A DNA stretch of 64,000 nucleotides from an uncultured Roseovarius sp. GTDB taxonomy: Bacteria; Pseudomonadota; Alphaproteobacteria; Rhodobacterales; Rhodobacteraceae. This document shows positions 1 through 9,771 of this stretch, piece by piece; the first letter of the stretch is position 1, and every line of letters starts with the position of its first letter. The position numbers and the translations under genes are program-made. The notes under the pieces were generated by a model. The model ran no database searches and was not told where the DNA came from. It was given only the letters and a program-made list of their open reading frames with translations. The stretch spans positions 183,328-247,327 of the forward strand of contig CANMOU010000004.1 of assembly GCA_947499555.1 (NCBI GenBank), given 5' to 3'.

Positions 1-320
1 AATGTCCGTGCTCCCGCCGCCGCGTTGAAGTCGGCTACGTCATTTGGGCCGCTGGAATTGGTTGTCGTGTTGGCATTTAGATTTGACTGTGCAGCGTTGT
101 TGTTCGTGAACCCCCGCAAATCACCTGTCGAGAACAAGACGCCTGTATCCGACGGCGTCACACCAGGGGCGATTGCATCGCCATCTGTATAAATTCCGGA
201 AGAATCCCGGTCGCCCGTATAGGTGGCGTTCACAATGGTCACACCATCGCCGAATATCGTCTGTGCCATCTGCTCTGCAGTGGCAAACCGATTGATAGGG
301 AGTTCAACTCCTGCAACCAT
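1..320 (-). CDS. Partial secreted surface protein, N-terminal part (choice-of-anchor-like)
   Basis: Open reading frame entering from the left edge on the minus strand with ATG at 320-318 and no stop inside the window, so only about 106 N-terminal residues are seen. The start MVAGVELPINRFATAEQMAQTI is followed by a stretch rich in Asp, Asn, Thr and Gly (GDGVTIVNATYTGDRDSSGIYTDGD). It has no classical signal peptide. This style of N-terminus is common in large roseobacterial extracellular proteins with choice-of-anchor L or Ca-binding repeats that leave by type I secretion. That family name is an inference from the visible part only; the C-terminus, which would carry the secretion signal, is missing. 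Confidence 0.6.
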   Translation of the reverse strand, partial: MVAGVELPINRFATAEQMAQTIFGDGVTIVNATYTGDRDSSGIYTDGDAIAPGVTPSDTGVLFSTGDLRGFTNNNAAQSNLNANTTTNSSGPNDVADFNAAAGART

Positions 321-611
321 TGCGTCCCGCCTCTCGCCAAAGACAGACCGCAACCGGTGTCATCCCAATGATGTCATGGAATGCTGAAGGGCGAGATTTC
401 TTGGATTCGTCCCCTCAAAAAGGCTTACGCCTCACCGCTCACTGTCCTGCCTCGATCTTCTTTTTTTGGATGCTTTAGCATGAAAAATTGATCTTGTTAA
501 GCTTTGAAAACGCATTGAGAACCGGTTGAGTCTTCCGCGCATCGCTTGATTGGGATTTGCGGTTTTGTTGCTTCCGCGTTAGGGCTTCGGAAGGAAAGTT
601 CAGGACCTTTA
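321..611. other. Intergenic region between divergent genes
   Basis: About 290 bases separate the minus-strand surface protein gene from dapE. No convincing ORF, tRNA or terminator is seen. It should hold promoters for both genes; no -35/-10 pair stands out clearly. Confidence 0.4.
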
Positions 612-1772
612 ATGCCGCACGCGTCACACAGACCTGTTGATCCAGTCGATCTGACTGCGCGCCTCGTGCGCTGCCCCTCTGTCACACCTGAAGAGGGTGG
701 GGCGCTTGAGCTGTTGGAGGCCGAACTGAGTCAAGCCGGGTTCTTTTGTCAGCGCATCGATCGCGCCGGAACACCAAACCTATTTGCCCGCTGGGGCGAT
801 AAGGGCGCGGCCCGTAGCTTTGGGTTTAACGGACACACCGATGTTGTGCCCGTGGGCGATGAGGGCGCATGGACCTGTCCGCCATTTACCGCCAATATTC
901 GAGACGGCAGGCTCTGGGGGCGCGGGGCGACTGACATGAAATCCGGCGTCGCCGCTTTTGTTGCGGCTGCGATCGACCACGTGCAAGAGACACCACCAGA
1001 CGGGGCCGTCATCCTGACCATAACAGGCGATGAGGAGGGCGATGCCACCGACGGGACCGTGGCACTTCTGGACTGGATGGACACACATGGTGAACGGATG
1101 GATGTCTGCCTTGTCGGCGAACCCACCTGCCCCGAGACCATGGGCGAGATGATCAAGATCGGGAGGCGCGGATCAATGTCGGCCTGGATCACTCTTACCG
1201 GCGTCCAGGGCCATTCCGCATATCCACATCGCGCGGTTAACCCGCTTCCGGCTATGGCACGCCTGGTTGATTGGCTTGCGTCGCATCGTTTGGATGACGG
1301 CACCGAGCATTTCGATCCATCGACATTGGCAGTCGTCAATATCGACACATGCAACCCGACAACCAATGTCATCCCGGCATCCTGTCAGGCGACCGTTAAC
1401 ATTCGTTTCAACGATGCCCATTCCGGCGCGAGCCTCAGCCAGTGGTTGACATCGCAGGTCCAGCAGGTGGCGAGGGAATTTGGTGTCGAAAACGAAACAC
1501 GCATCAAGATTTCCGGAGAGAGCTTCCTGACCCCGCCCGGGCCCTTGTCGGCCCTTGTTTCCAAAGCGGTTAAAGCCGAAACGGGTTTGACGCCAACGCT
1601 TTCGACATCTGGGGGCACGTCCGACGCGCGCTTTATCAAGGACCATTGCGCAGTGGTCGAGTTCGGCCTTGTCGGCAAGACAATGCATCAGATCGACGAA
1701 CATGTGGAACTCAAACAGATTCACGACCTCAAGGCGATCTACAGGCGGGTCTTGTCGGATTACTTTTCCTAG
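612..1772 (+). CDS. dapE: Succinyl-diaminopimelate desuccinylase
   Basis: Cytoplasmic M20 metallohydrolase that removes succinate from N-succinyl-LL-diaminopimelate in the lysine and peptidoglycan-precursor pathway. The 386-aa product, starting at the ATG at 612, has the usual family length; the in-frame extension to 546 adds residues with no family counterpart. Visible motifs are the first metal site [12 protein letters not shown] (near residue 72), [10 protein letters not shown] (near 103), the catalytic acidic pair in TGDEEGDA (near 138), and the late metal-binding His region MHQIDEHV (near 357). The stop codon is one base before the start of the next gene, so the two are probably co-transcribed. 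Confidence 0.95.
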   Translation: MPHASHRPVDPVDLTARLVRCPSVTPEEGGALELLEAELSQAGFFCQRIDRAGTPNLFARWGDKGAARSFGFNGHTDVVPVGDEGAWTCPPFTANIRDGRLWGRGATDMKSGVAAFVAAAIDHVQETPPDGAVILTITGDEEGDATDGTVALLDWMDTHGERMDVCLVGEPTCPETMGEMIKIGRRGSMSAWITLTGVQGHSAYPHRAVNPLPAMARLVDWLASHRLDDGTEHFDPSTLAVVNIDTCNPTTNVIPASCQATVNIRFNDAHSGASLSQWLTSQVQQVAREFGVENETRIKISGESFLTPPGPLSALVSKAVKAETGLTPTLSTSGGTSDARFIKDHCAVVEFGLVGKTMHQIDEHVELKQIHDLKAIYRRVLSDYFS

Positions 1773-1773
1773 C

Positions 1774-2388
1774 ATGACCGCCCGGCCAAGACTTATTGTC
1801 ATGCTGAAAGAACCCCGCGCCGGGCGGGTCAAGACACGCCTCGGGCACGACATTGGCATGACATGCGCCGCATGGTGGTTCCGCCATCAGACACAGGCGC
1901 TTTTGCGTCGGCTATATGTCCAGAAACGCTGGGATATGATCCTTGCGGTCGCCCCGGACTATGCCGGTCTAAACAGCCGCGCCTGGCCACCGTACCTGCC
2001 CCGACTTGCGCAAGGTTCGGGTGATCTTGGCATGCGAATGCTGCGTATCTTGCGACATCATCCACGCAGCCCGGTCTGCCTAATTGGCGGGGATATTCCT
2101 GGCATAACAGCGCACCATATCGCGCGCGCTTTTGGCGCATTGGGATCTAACGATATGGTGTTTGGGCCAGCCGAGGATGGTGGCTTCTGGCTGATCGGTC
2201 GCAAAGCTGGTTGCACTTTGCCGCCTCGCATGTTCAGAGATGTCCGCTGGTCGACGGAGGACGCTCTGTCCGACACGATCGGCAACCTGCCAGAGAAGCG
2301 GATTGCCTTGATTGAAGAGTTACGCGATGTCGACGACGCCTCTGATCTTGCATGGATTTCGGCGAAACGGCATGTCAATCGCGGATAG
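1774..2388 (+). CDS. DUF2064 family glycosyltransferase-like protein
   Basis: 204-aa protein of the TIGR04282/DUF2064 family, which has a GT-A nucleotide-sugar-transferase fold. The N-terminal RPRLIVMLKEPRAGRVKTRL matches the family start (nucleotide-binding K-x-P-x-x-G-x-x-K-T-R-L). The middle has LIGGDIPGI (an SD/GD-type metal site) and the family signature GPAEDGGFWLIG. It is co-directional with dapE with a single-base gap. Members have been linked to arsenosugar synthesis in some organisms, but no arsenic methyltransferase or radical SAM partner is nearby, so the acceptor is unknown. Confidence 0.85.
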   Translation: MTARPRLIVMLKEPRAGRVKTRLGHDIGMTCAAWWFRHQTQALLRRLYVQKRWDMILAVAPDYAGLNSRAWPPYLPRLAQGSGDLGMRMLRILRHHPRSPVCLIGGDIPGITAHHIARAFGALGSNDMVFGPAEDGGFWLIGRKAGCTLPPRMFRDVRWSTEDALSDTIGNLPEKRIALIEELRDVDDASDLAWISAKRHVNRG

Positions 2389-2421
2389 AACCCGCATTCG
2401 CTTCGTGGTAGGTCCAGCATC

Positions 2422-4683
2422 ATGAGCAAACTGCCCACCAAGCCAGAAATCCTGCAATGGATCACCGACAACCCCTCGCTGACTTCAAAGCGCGATATCG
2501 CGAAGGCGTTTGGCATTAAGGGCGCGGCGCGGATCGACCTCAAGCGCATGCTGAAAGAGCTTGAAGCAGAGGGGCACTTGCAAAAGCGCAAGAATACCTA
2601 TCGCGACCCGGGCAAACTGCCACCGGTGAGCATCCTGCAGGTTAATGATCAGACGCCCGATGGTGAACTCCTGGCACGTCCCTTGGAATGGCATGGCGAC
2701 GGTGCCGAGCCTGTGGTCATGCTGATCCCGCGCGCCTCGGACCCGGCACTGGGGCCGGGAGACCGAATTCTTGCGCGTTTGCAAGAGGTGCAGGGAGACG
2801 CGCACCAATATGAGGCGCGCCTTATCCGGCGGATCGGAACCAATCCGCGTAAGGTCCTGGGCGTCTTCCGAAAGCGTGCCGAGGGCGGGCGAATTCTGCC
2901 GATCGACAAAGGGGACGGCAAAGAGTGGGTCGTCGCCGCAGGCGCGACCGCCGGTGCCAAAGACGGAGAATTGGTAGAAGCGGAACAGGCAGGCCCGAAA
3001 GACCGCATGGGACTACCCCGTGCTCGGATACTCGACAGGCTCGGCGACCCCACAGCCCCCAAGGCCGTGTCCTTAATCGCCATTCACCAACATGGGATTC
3101 CCGATGACTTTCCCGATGACGTGATCGAAGAGGCAGATACGAAAAAGCCCGCAGGCCTGAAAGGCCGTGAAGACCTCCGAGAGATGCCGCTTGTGACGAT
3201 AGATCCGGCGGATGCTCGTGACCATGACGATGCCGTCTGGGCGCATGAAGATGATGATCCGAAAAACGAAGGTGGCTACGTTGTCTGGGTCGCGATTGCC
3301 GATGTCGCCCACTATGTTACTTCCGGTTCCGCACTCGACGCCGAAGCACGCAAACGCGGCAATTCCAGCTATTTCCCAGATCGCGTGGTGCCCATGCTGC
3401 CCGATCGGCTCTCTGGAGATTTGTGCTCATTGCATGAAGGCGTGCCGCGTGCCTGCATTGCCGTGCGCATGCAAATCAATGCCCATGGTGAGAAGATAGG
3501 TCATCGTTTTGTGCGCGGCCTCATGCGGTCAGCCGCGTCTTTGAACTATCGCGAAGTGCAAGAGGCTCGGGATGGAGCGCCGAATGAAAAATGCGCTTCG
3601 TTGGTGGACAGTGTTGTCGCGCCTCTTTACGCTGCTCATGCAGCCCTCAGCGAGGCGCGCAAGCGCCGCCAGCCGCTTGATCTGGACCTGCCGGAACGCA
3701 AGGTCGTGCTGGGCGATGACGGCAAGGTGCTTTCAGTCAATTTCGCCGATAGGCTGGATGCGCACCGCCTGATTGAAGACATGATGGTGCTGGCCAATGT
3801 AGCGGCGGCCGAGACACTCATCGCAAAGAAATCGCCACTGCTTTTCCGGGTTCACGAAGAACCACCACCGGAAAAACTCGATACTTTGCGCGACGTGGCA
3901 GAGGCGGCTGGTCTGACGCTGGCAAAGGGGCAAGTCCTTAAGACATCTCATATCAATCAATTGCTGACCGGTGCGGCGGGAACCGATCACTCTGAAGTCG
4001 TCAATCTGGCGACGCTGCGGGCGATGACGCAGGCCTATTATGCTCCTTCCAATTTCGGCCATTTCGGCCTGGCCCTGCAGGCTTACGCGCATTTTACATC
4101 ACCCATCCGCCGTTACGCCGACCTTATCGTGCACCGCGCGCTTATTTCCGCTCATGGATGGGGCGACGATGGCTTGAGCAAGGCAGACGAGGAGCGCCTG
4201 CAAGGAACGGCCGAGCACATTTCAGAAACAGAGCGCCGTTCTATGACCGCAGAACGCGACACCAATGACCGGTATCTGGCTGCCTTTTTGTCCGAGAGGG
4301 TCGGAGAAGAATTTAAGGGGCGCATCAGTGGCATTGCCAAGTTTGGCGCCTTTGTCCGACTGGATGAAACCGGAGCCGATGGGCTTATCCCTATGCGCGC
4401 CCTGGGGCGCGAGTATTTCCGTTTTGATCGCAATTCCGCAACGCTAATGGGCGAGGACACTGGAACGATCATCGGCCTTGGCCAACGCGTCATTGTGCGC
4501 CTTGCAGAGGCTGCTCCGGTCACGGGTGGGCTGGCGCTTGATCTGGTACGGCTTGAAGGGCAAAGCGTTGTGCCCGGGCCAAAACGGGGGCGAGGCAAAG
4601 GCCCAGCACCAAAGCGCAAAATGGCCCGCGACAAAAAGAAATCCACAAAGGCCAAACGCACAGTATCCCGCAAACGTCGCTAG
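2422..4683 (+). CDS. rnr: Ribonuclease R
   Basis: 3'-to-5' processive exoribonuclease that degrades structured RNA and acts in rRNA, tmRNA and mRNA turnover. 753 aa. Residues 1-65 form a winged-helix RNB N-terminal domain (TSKRDIAKAFGIKGAARIDL), followed by cold-shock domains. The RNB catalytic centre DPADARDHDDAVW lies near residue 262 with the clustered Mg-binding Asp residues intact. An S1 domain spans about 630-705 (GRISGIAKFGAFVRLDETGADGLI), and the protein ends in a Lys/Arg-rich tail. It starts 33 bp after the DUF2064 gene. Its stop overlaps by four bases the stop of the convergent antiporter gene. Confidence 0.97.
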   Translation: MSKLPTKPEILQWITDNPSLTSKRDIAKAFGIKGAARIDLKRMLKELEAEGHLQKRKNTYRDPGKLPPVSILQVNDQTPDGELLARPLEWHGDGAEPVVMLIPRASDPALGPGDRILARLQEVQGDAHQYEARLIRRIGTNPRKVLGVFRKRAEGGRILPIDKGDGKEWVVAAGATAGAKDGELVEAEQAGPKDRMGLPRARILDRLGDPTAPKAVSLIAIHQHGIPDDFPDDVIEEADTKKPAGLKGREDLREMPLVTIDPADARDHDDAVWAHEDDDPKNEGGYVVWVAIADVAHYVTSGSALDAEARKRGNSSYFPDRVVPMLPDRLSGDLCSLHEGVPRACIAVRMQINAHGEKIGHRFVRGLMRSAASLNYREVQEARDGAPNEKCASLVDSVVAPLYAAHAALSEARKRRQPLDLDLPERKVVLGDDGKVLSVNFADRLDAHRLIEDMMVLANVAAAETLIAKKSPLLFRVHEEPPPEKLDTLRDVAEAAGLTLAKGQVLKTSHINQLLTGAAGTDHSEVVNLATLRAMTQAYYAPSNFGHFGLALQAYAHFTSPIRRYADLIVHRALISAHGWGDDGLSKADEERLQGTAEHISETERRSMTAERDTNDRYLAAFLSERVGEEFKGRISGIAKFGAFVRLDETGADGLIPMRALGREYFRFDRNSATLMGEDTGTIIGLGQRVIVRLAEAAPVTGGLALDLVRLEGQSVVPGPKRGRGKGPAPKRKMARDKKKSTKAKRTVSRKRR

Positions 4684-5633
4684 GCGCTTGCGACCAGCCA
4701 GACCAGGTATGCCAGATATGCTGCCAGCAGCGTCGCGCCTTCGCGCCGCCCGATCCGCGCGCCAGTCGAAGCAAATATGACAAAAATCGCTGCTGCGGCC
4801 AGAAAAACAAGCGTATCGATAACAGATGTTGGTAAAGGCGCACCCAGTGGAAACACAATCGCAGTAATGCCCAGGATCCCGAGGATATTGAAGATATTGC
4901 TGCCGATGATGTTACCGAATGCGACATCACTCTGACCTTTGCGCGCAGCAATAACCGACGTGACGAGCTCTGGCATAGAGGTTCCGATTGCGACAACTGT
5001 CAGGCCAATCACAGCGTCACTTATGCCAAAATTCTGGGCCAAGCCGACCGCGCCGATGACCAGAATCCGCGCACCAAGTATCGTGATGAGAAGGCCCGCC
5101 AAAAGGCCAATAACAGCGCGCGACATCCGCAGCGGTGCCTCGACCACGAGTGCCGCCTCAGCTTCATAAACGTCAGAGGCTAGGGAAGATGCGTTTCTTT
5201 CGCGTCTCAACGTGAAAACCAGATAGGCCACGAGCCCAATGAAGAGACCCAAACCGGCAAGTCTCGGAATCTTATCCCAAAACACAAGTCCCGCCGCGAC
5301 AAATGTTGCAATCAGCATCACCGACCCGTCGCGGGCCAAGACCCCCTTGGTGACCGCTATCGGTGACAGAAGCGCAGCGATGCCAGCGATCAGGAGTATA
5401 TTCCCGATGTTGCTGCCAATGACATTTCCAAGCGCGATTCCGGGCGATCCGATCCAGGCCGCCTGAAGACTGGTAACAAGTTCCGGGGATGATGTGCCAA
5501 ACCCGACAAGTGTCAGGCCGATGACCATCGGTGAGACATCAAAGCCACGCGCCACATGAACCGCGTTGCGGACCAAAAGCTCACCGCCCAGGATCAAGGC
5601 GGCAAGGCCGCCCAAAACGTATAAAGGATCCAC
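4680..5633 (-). CDS. Calcium/sodium antiporter (CaCA, YrbG type)
   Basis: 317-aa inner-membrane K+-independent Ca2+/Na+ exchanger family protein. Two inverted halves each carry the alpha-repeat: GFGTSSPELVTS with ALGNVIGSNIGNI in the first half, and AIGTSMPELVTS with AFGNIIGSNIFNI in the second, which form the ion-binding centre. About ten hydrophobic segments are visible. The start codon is GTG at 5633-5631 (GTG GAT CCT). It is convergent with rnr. Confidence 0.93.
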   Translation of the reverse strand: MDPLYVLGGLAALILGGELLVRNAVHVARGFDVSPMVIGLTLVGFGTSSPELVTSLQAAWIGSPGIALGNVIGSNIGNILLIAGIAALLSPIAVTKGVLARDGSVMLIATFVAAGLVFWDKIPRLAGLGLFIGLVAYLVFTLRRERNASSLASDVYEAEAALVVEAPLRMSRAVIGLLAGLLITILGARILVIGAVGLAQNFGISDAVIGLTVVAIGTSMPELVTSVIAARKGQSDVAFGNIIGSNIFNILGILGITAIVFPLGAPLPTSVIDTLVFLAAAAIFVIFASTGARIGRREGATLLAAYLAYLVWLVASA

Positions 5634-5827
5634 TTGGGTCTCACTCCAATGCCATTGCCCATCGCCAGAGCAGAGCTTAAATGCTGCCTCTTCCTGGTCC
5701 GTTCAAGAGCAGTAAGAAGAACATTTCTGCATCGCACCATTTACGCAGGACTATCATTGCTTTTCGCCAGCAAACCACGATACCATCCTGACATTAGATG
5801 TCACCATATTGGCGCATACTCTACCCC

Positions 5828-6532
5828 ATGAGCCGCACCACCCGTTTGTTCCAACTTATGCAAGCTTTCCGGACGCTGCCGCCGCCCGCTACAGCAACGC
5901 GCCTTGCGGAGCTACTTGGTGTGACGCCCCGAACAATCTACCGCGATATTGAGGCGCTTCGCGGTCTGGGCGCCGTGATCGATGGCGCGTCTGGCTTTGG
6001 CTATACCCTTATCGAAGACGCCGCACTGCCCCCTCTCAGCTTCGATGATGATGAGTTGGAAGCGCTGGTCTTTGGGTTGCGCGAAGTGAGCGAGGTTGGC
6101 GATGACGCGCTCGCAGAAGCTGCCAAATCAGCGCTTGCCAAGCTGCGTGCGCGCCTTCCGGCAAGCCAGGCACACCGGTTGGAACACGCCGTCTTGAACG
6201 CAGTCAGCTTTCGTCCTCTGCCAGAGCCGGGCGTGGACGCATCGCGGCTGCGCAAAGCCACTTGGGATGAGAAGACCATCCGCTTTGATTACACTGACGC
6301 AGAGGGCCGTGAAACGTCACGCGAGGTTGACCCGCTTTCCGTCGTCTTCATGCAGGCGTCCCTTTGTCTTCTTGCTTGGTGCCATTTGCGTAATGATTTC
6401 CGCGCCTTTCGTCTTGACCGAATGCGGGCATTGGAACTAACCGGTGCTTCATTTCGCCCAAGACGAGTGGCGATGTTGCGAGATTGTCTTGCTCGGATGT
6501 GCGATCACGTTGAAGCCGCGGCCGCGACATAG
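5828..6532 (+). CDS. YafY-type HTH and WYL-domain transcriptional regulator
   Basis: 234-aa cytoplasmic regulator. Residues 1-60 carry a DeoR/HTH_11-type helix-turn-helix (ATRLAELLGVTPRTIYRDIEAL). Residues about 150-205 form the WYL ligand-sensing domain (IRFDYTDAEGRETSREVDPL ... FRAFRLDRM). The ATG at 5828 was chosen over 5798 because family members begin MSRTTRLFQLMQ. The target is unknown; it stands alone between divergent and co-directional neighbours that give no clear substrate hint. Confidence 0.88.
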   Translation: MSRTTRLFQLMQAFRTLPPPATATRLAELLGVTPRTIYRDIEALRGLGAVIDGASGFGYTLIEDAALPPLSFDDDELEALVFGLREVSEVGDDALAEAAKSALAKLRARLPASQAHRLEHAVLNAVSFRPLPEPGVDASRLRKATWDEKTIRFDYTDAEGRETSREVDPLSVVFMQASLCLLAWCHLRNDFRAFRLDRMRALELTGASFRPRRVAMLRDCLARMCDHVEAAAAT

Positions 6533-6618
6533 GCGGAGCCTCGCGACAATGTGGATTGACGGCTTTTTGCGGATCGGTTTTCAGGTTACACTAAGAAAAA
6601 CCCGAAAAGGGCTCGAGC

Positions 6619-7977
6619 ATGTACGTCAAGAGAAGTCTCTCAGCAGCTTTGGCTGCCTCGCTTGCGGTTACGGCCTCTGCGGCGCCGCTGGAAAGCTCGC
6701 TCCGGCCGCAATTGCGACCGGTTTCACCGCCGGCCGCGACAGCCTCAGAGCCGGAAACGGTGGTGAGAACGTCGCTTGCGCGAAGTCTTCGCCCTCAGGC
6801 GCGCCCAGACCGCCTTGCCACAGCCGCGCCCGAGCCAGAAGCTCTCACTGTTGCAGCGTCGAACCCGGCGTTCAATCAATGGGTTCAACGCTTTCGCAGC
6901 CGCGCACGGTCAGCCGGCATTTCAGGAGCGACCTTTGATCGGGCCTTTCGCGGCGTCAGTTATAATTCGGATGTGGTTTCCAAGGACCGCAACCAGGCCG
7001 AGTTCAAACGTCAGATTTGGGATTACCTCGACAGCGCCGCTTCGCCCGAACGTGTCGACCTGGGACGCAAAGCCCTGCGCAATCATAACCGTGCGCTGAG
7101 CCGGATCGAAAAGGCATATGGTGTCGAAAAAGAAGTCATCACCGCCGTCTGGGGCCTCGAAAGTCGCTATGGCTCTCGAACCGGGGATATCCCGGTGATA
7201 GAGGCGCTGGCCACGCTTGCTTTTGACGGAAGGCGGGGCGCGTTCTTCGAAAAGCAGCTGATCGCTGCGCTTAAGATTCTGCAATCGGGCGATGTTACAC
7301 CGCAGAATTTCAAGGGGTCGTGGGCAGGAGCGATGGGTCATACCCAGTTTATCCCGACGTCTTACGAGGCGTATGCAGTTGATTTCACAGGTGACGGCAA
7401 GCGCGATATCTGGTCAAAGAATGACCCGTCAGATGCGCTGGCCTCGACGGCGGCCTATCTGAAGCGCTTCGGCTGGCGCAAGGGCATGCCATGGGGCGTA
7501 GAAGTGCGGGTGCCGAATGGCGCACGATTTGGCAACACCAAACGCATGCCATCCGATTGGGCCAGTCGCGGTGTTGTCGGCATCGATGGTCGTCCCGTCC
7601 GCGATTACGGTGCCGCCCGCATTCTTCAGCCCGCAGGACCGCAAGGCGCATCCTTCATGGTTTTTTCCAATTTCGACGTGATCAAGCGGTACAACAACGC
7701 CGATGCCTACGCGATTGGCGTGGGCCATCTTGCAGACCGCATCGCAGGTCGTCCGGAGATTCAGGCAAGCTGGCCGAGGGGGTATGAACCCGTCAGCTTT
7801 GAGGAACGTAAAGAGATACAACGCAGGCTCAAGCGTAAGGGATATCCGCTAGAGAAAATCGACGGCATCATAGGGCCCAACACGCGCAAATCGATTATCG
7901 CCTATCAACGCTCCATCGGGACCAACGCAGATGGGCACCCTTCACGCACATTGCTTAACCAGCTGCGGACGCGTTGA
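6619..7977 (+). CDS. MltB-type lytic murein transglycosylase
   Basis: 452-aa periplasmic enzyme that cleaves the MurNAc-GlcNAc bond to 1,6-anhydro products. Residues 1-22 are a signal peptide (MYVKRSLSAALAASLAVTASAA). A Pro/Arg-rich linker with repeated LRPQ(L/A)RP motifs covers about 25-70. The SLT_2 domain spans about 85-385, with the catalytic Glu in AVWGLESRYGS (near 181) and GAMGHTQFIPTSY. Residues about 395-450 form a peptidoglycan-binding domain (EIQRRLKRKGYPLEKIDGII). Its 3' end overlaps the convergent methyltransferase gene by 23 bp. Confidence 0.94.
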   Translation: MYVKRSLSAALAASLAVTASAAPLESSLRPQLRPVSPPAATASEPETVVRTSLARSLRPQARPDRLATAAPEPEALTVAASNPAFNQWVQRFRSRARSAGISGATFDRAFRGVSYNSDVVSKDRNQAEFKRQIWDYLDSAASPERVDLGRKALRNHNRALSRIEKAYGVEKEVITAVWGLESRYGSRTGDIPVIEALATLAFDGRRGAFFEKQLIAALKILQSGDVTPQNFKGSWAGAMGHTQFIPTSYEAYAVDFTGDGKRDIWSKNDPSDALASTAAYLKRFGWRKGMPWGVEVRVPNGARFGNTKRMPSDWASRGVVGIDGRPVRDYGAARILQPAGPQGASFMVFSNFDVIKRYNNADAYAIGVGHLADRIAGRPEIQASWPRGYEPVSFEERKEIQRRLKRKGYPLEKIDGIIGPNTRKSIIAYQRSIGTNADGHPSRTLLNQLRTR

Positions 7978-8812
7978 ACACATTGAGCTTGGCAGGCACC
8001 AAAAGCCCATTTGGTTCGTCGAATTCGGCAAAGGCATCGCAGAGCAATTGACCGACTTTCGCGGCATCTTCTTCGGTGCCGCCCATCTCGCGCAGAATAC
8101 GCGCCGCCGGGCCCTCGCTTCCAGCAAATTCGGCCACTTCTGCAAGGCTGCCCGTGGGTGTGAGCAGAATGTCATGCGCGCTGGCCTGCACCTGCGTAAA
8201 CCCCGCCCTGTCTAGAATGTCGAGAACATAGTCCTGCTCGGCAAAGGCCATCGGTCCAGGCGCACGCGGATCTGGTGGTGGTGGCGCGCCGACGACTGAC
8301 TTGGCCGCCTCCATCGGGTACAGAAACCAGGGGTTATGCGCAAAAGAACACCAGGTCACGAAACTGATCCGCCCACCTGGTCTAAGAGCAGCCGCAAGAT
8401 TGGCAAAGGCCGCATAGGGATCATCAAAGAACATCACCCCAAAACGCGACACGACATGATGCGCATCCATCTTTGACAGATCAAAGACCTGCGCATCTGC
8501 CTCAAAGCAGTCAACATGGGTCAGACCGGCCGCCATGACGCGCTCCTTGGCCATACCAAGCATAGGGGCTGAGACATCAACGCCAACAACGCGACCCGTC
8601 TCGCCGACCTTTTCGGCCAGGGCCAATAGGCTTGCGCCAGTGCCACAACCTATATCGACAACCCGTTCTCCCGGAGACACCTTTGTCTGGCTCAGAAGGA
8701 GCTTCAAAACCGGTTCCAGCAAGGCATCGAAAAAGGCCTGTTTCTTCACCCAGGCCGCGCCCATGGCGCCGCCCCAGAATTCGGCTTGTTCAGTGTTGAC
8801 GATCCGACTCAT
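7955..8812 (-). CDS. Class I SAM-dependent methyltransferase
   Basis: 285-aa soluble protein with SAM motif I VVDIGCGTGASLLALA near residue 50 and the following acidic loop GVDVSAPMLGMAKE; the topology matches UbiE-like methyltransferases. The start at 8812 forms an ATGA overlap with the agmatinase stop, which favours it over the upstream ATG at 8839. It is the last gene of the coupled minus-strand operon (aminopeptidase, NlpC/P60, agmatinase, methyltransferase). The methyl acceptor cannot be told from the sequence. Confidence 0.88.
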   Translation of the reverse strand: MSRIVNTEQAEFWGGAMGAAWVKKQAFFDALLEPVLKLLLSQTKVSPGERVVDIGCGTGASLLALAEKVGETGRVVGVDVSAPMLGMAKERVMAAGLTHVDCFEADAQVFDLSKMDAHHVVSRFGVMFFDDPYAAFANLAAALRPGGRISFVTWCSFAHNPWFLYPMEAAKSVVGAPPPPDPRAPGPMAFAEQDYVLDILDRAGFTQVQASAHDILLTPTGSLAEVAEFAGSEGPAARILREMGGTEEDAAKVGQLLCDAFAEFDEPNGLLVPAKLNVFNASAAG

Positions 8813-9771
8813 CGCTTTTGGTTTGCCGCCATGACGCACAGGATTTCGAACATGATCGAAACGCCTAGAAATGCCGTATTGCCGGTGGTGTCAAACGGGG
8901 GCGACACTTCGACCATATCGGCACCAATAATGTTCACGCCAGCGAGCTCACGACAGACCTGCAAGGCCTGAAAGCTGTTAGGGCCGCCCACCTCCGGTGT
9001 CCCTGTACCGGGTGCGAATGTGGGGTCGACGAAATCAATGTCATAGCTGACATAAGTGCCCCCTTCCCCCACAATATCCCGTGCCTCGGCCATCACATCC
9101 TCGACGCCGCGCGCGAAAAACTCTTCGATCAGGATCAGCCGGATACCTTCCGCCGCCGCGAAATCGCGATCTTCTTCATCATACATCGAGCCGCGCAACC
9201 CGATCTGCACCACGCGTTTTGGATCAAGCAGCCCCTCTTCCACAGCTCGCCGGAAAGGTGTGCCGTGGGTGTACATCTGACCGCCAAAGTAGCTGTGGAA
9301 CAGATCCGTGTGGCTGTCGAAGTGGATCATGCCCACCGGTCCATCTTTGGCCACAGCGCGCAGGACCGGCAGCGACGTCAGGTGATCACCGCCCGCAGTC
9401 AACGGCGTGATCCCAGCGGCCAAAACATCGGTATAGAACGTGGTAATCCGGGCCATGCTGTCTTCGATATTGGCCGGGTTTGGCCCAACATCACCAAGGT
9501 CGGCGCAATTGAGCGCCTCGAACGGTCGTGTCCCGTTGTAGGCATGTTGCGCCCGGATCATTGTCGAGGCATCGCGCAGTTGTCGCGGCCCATGGCGTGG
9601 GCCCGGGCGGTTCGTGGTTCCACTGTCCCAAGGCACGCCAATAAGACCGACATCGATATCCCCGAATCTGGCATCGCCCTTTTGGACAAGTGGCAGACGC
9701 ATGAAAGTCGGGACACCGGCAAAACGGGGCAATTCCATGCCGGAGACAGGTTGAAAAAACGCATTACTCAT
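8809..9771 (-). CDS. speB: Agmatinase / ureohydrolase family enzyme
   Basis: 320-aa manganese ureohydrolase that hydrolyses agmatine or a related guanidino compound to urea and an amine. All metal-site motifs are present: TAGGDHLTSLP, HFDSHTDL (near residue 150), and SYDIDFVDPTFAPGTGTPEVGG (from about 240). An N-terminal PWDSGTTNRPG loop is typical of agmatinases and guanidinobutyrases. Start and stop both overlap neighbours as ATGA, so translation is coupled. Substrate within the ureohydrolase family (agmatine, guanidinobutyrate, guanidinopropionate) is not settled by sequence alone. Confidence 0.88.
   Translation of the reverse strand: MSNAFFQPVSGMELPRFAGVPTFMRLPLVQKGDARFGDIDVGLIGVPWDSGTTNRPGPRHGPRQLRDASTMIRAQHAYNGTRPFEALNCADLGDVGPNPANIEDSMARITTFYTDVLAAGITPLTAGGDHLTSLPVLRAVAKDGPVGMIHFDSHTDLFHSYFGGQMYTHGTPFRRAVEEGLLDPKRVVQIGLRGSMYDEEDRDFAAAEGIRLILIEEFFARGVEDVMAEARDIVGEGGTYVSYDIDFVDPTFAPGTGTPEVGGPNSFQALQVCRELAGVNIIGADMVEVSPPFDTTGNTAFLGVSIMFEILCVMAANQKR

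Noticed and set aside
5798-5827. Earlier ATG for the WYL regulator
   Set aside because: The added residues MSPYWRILYP do not fit the family start; MSRTTRLFQ at 5828 does.
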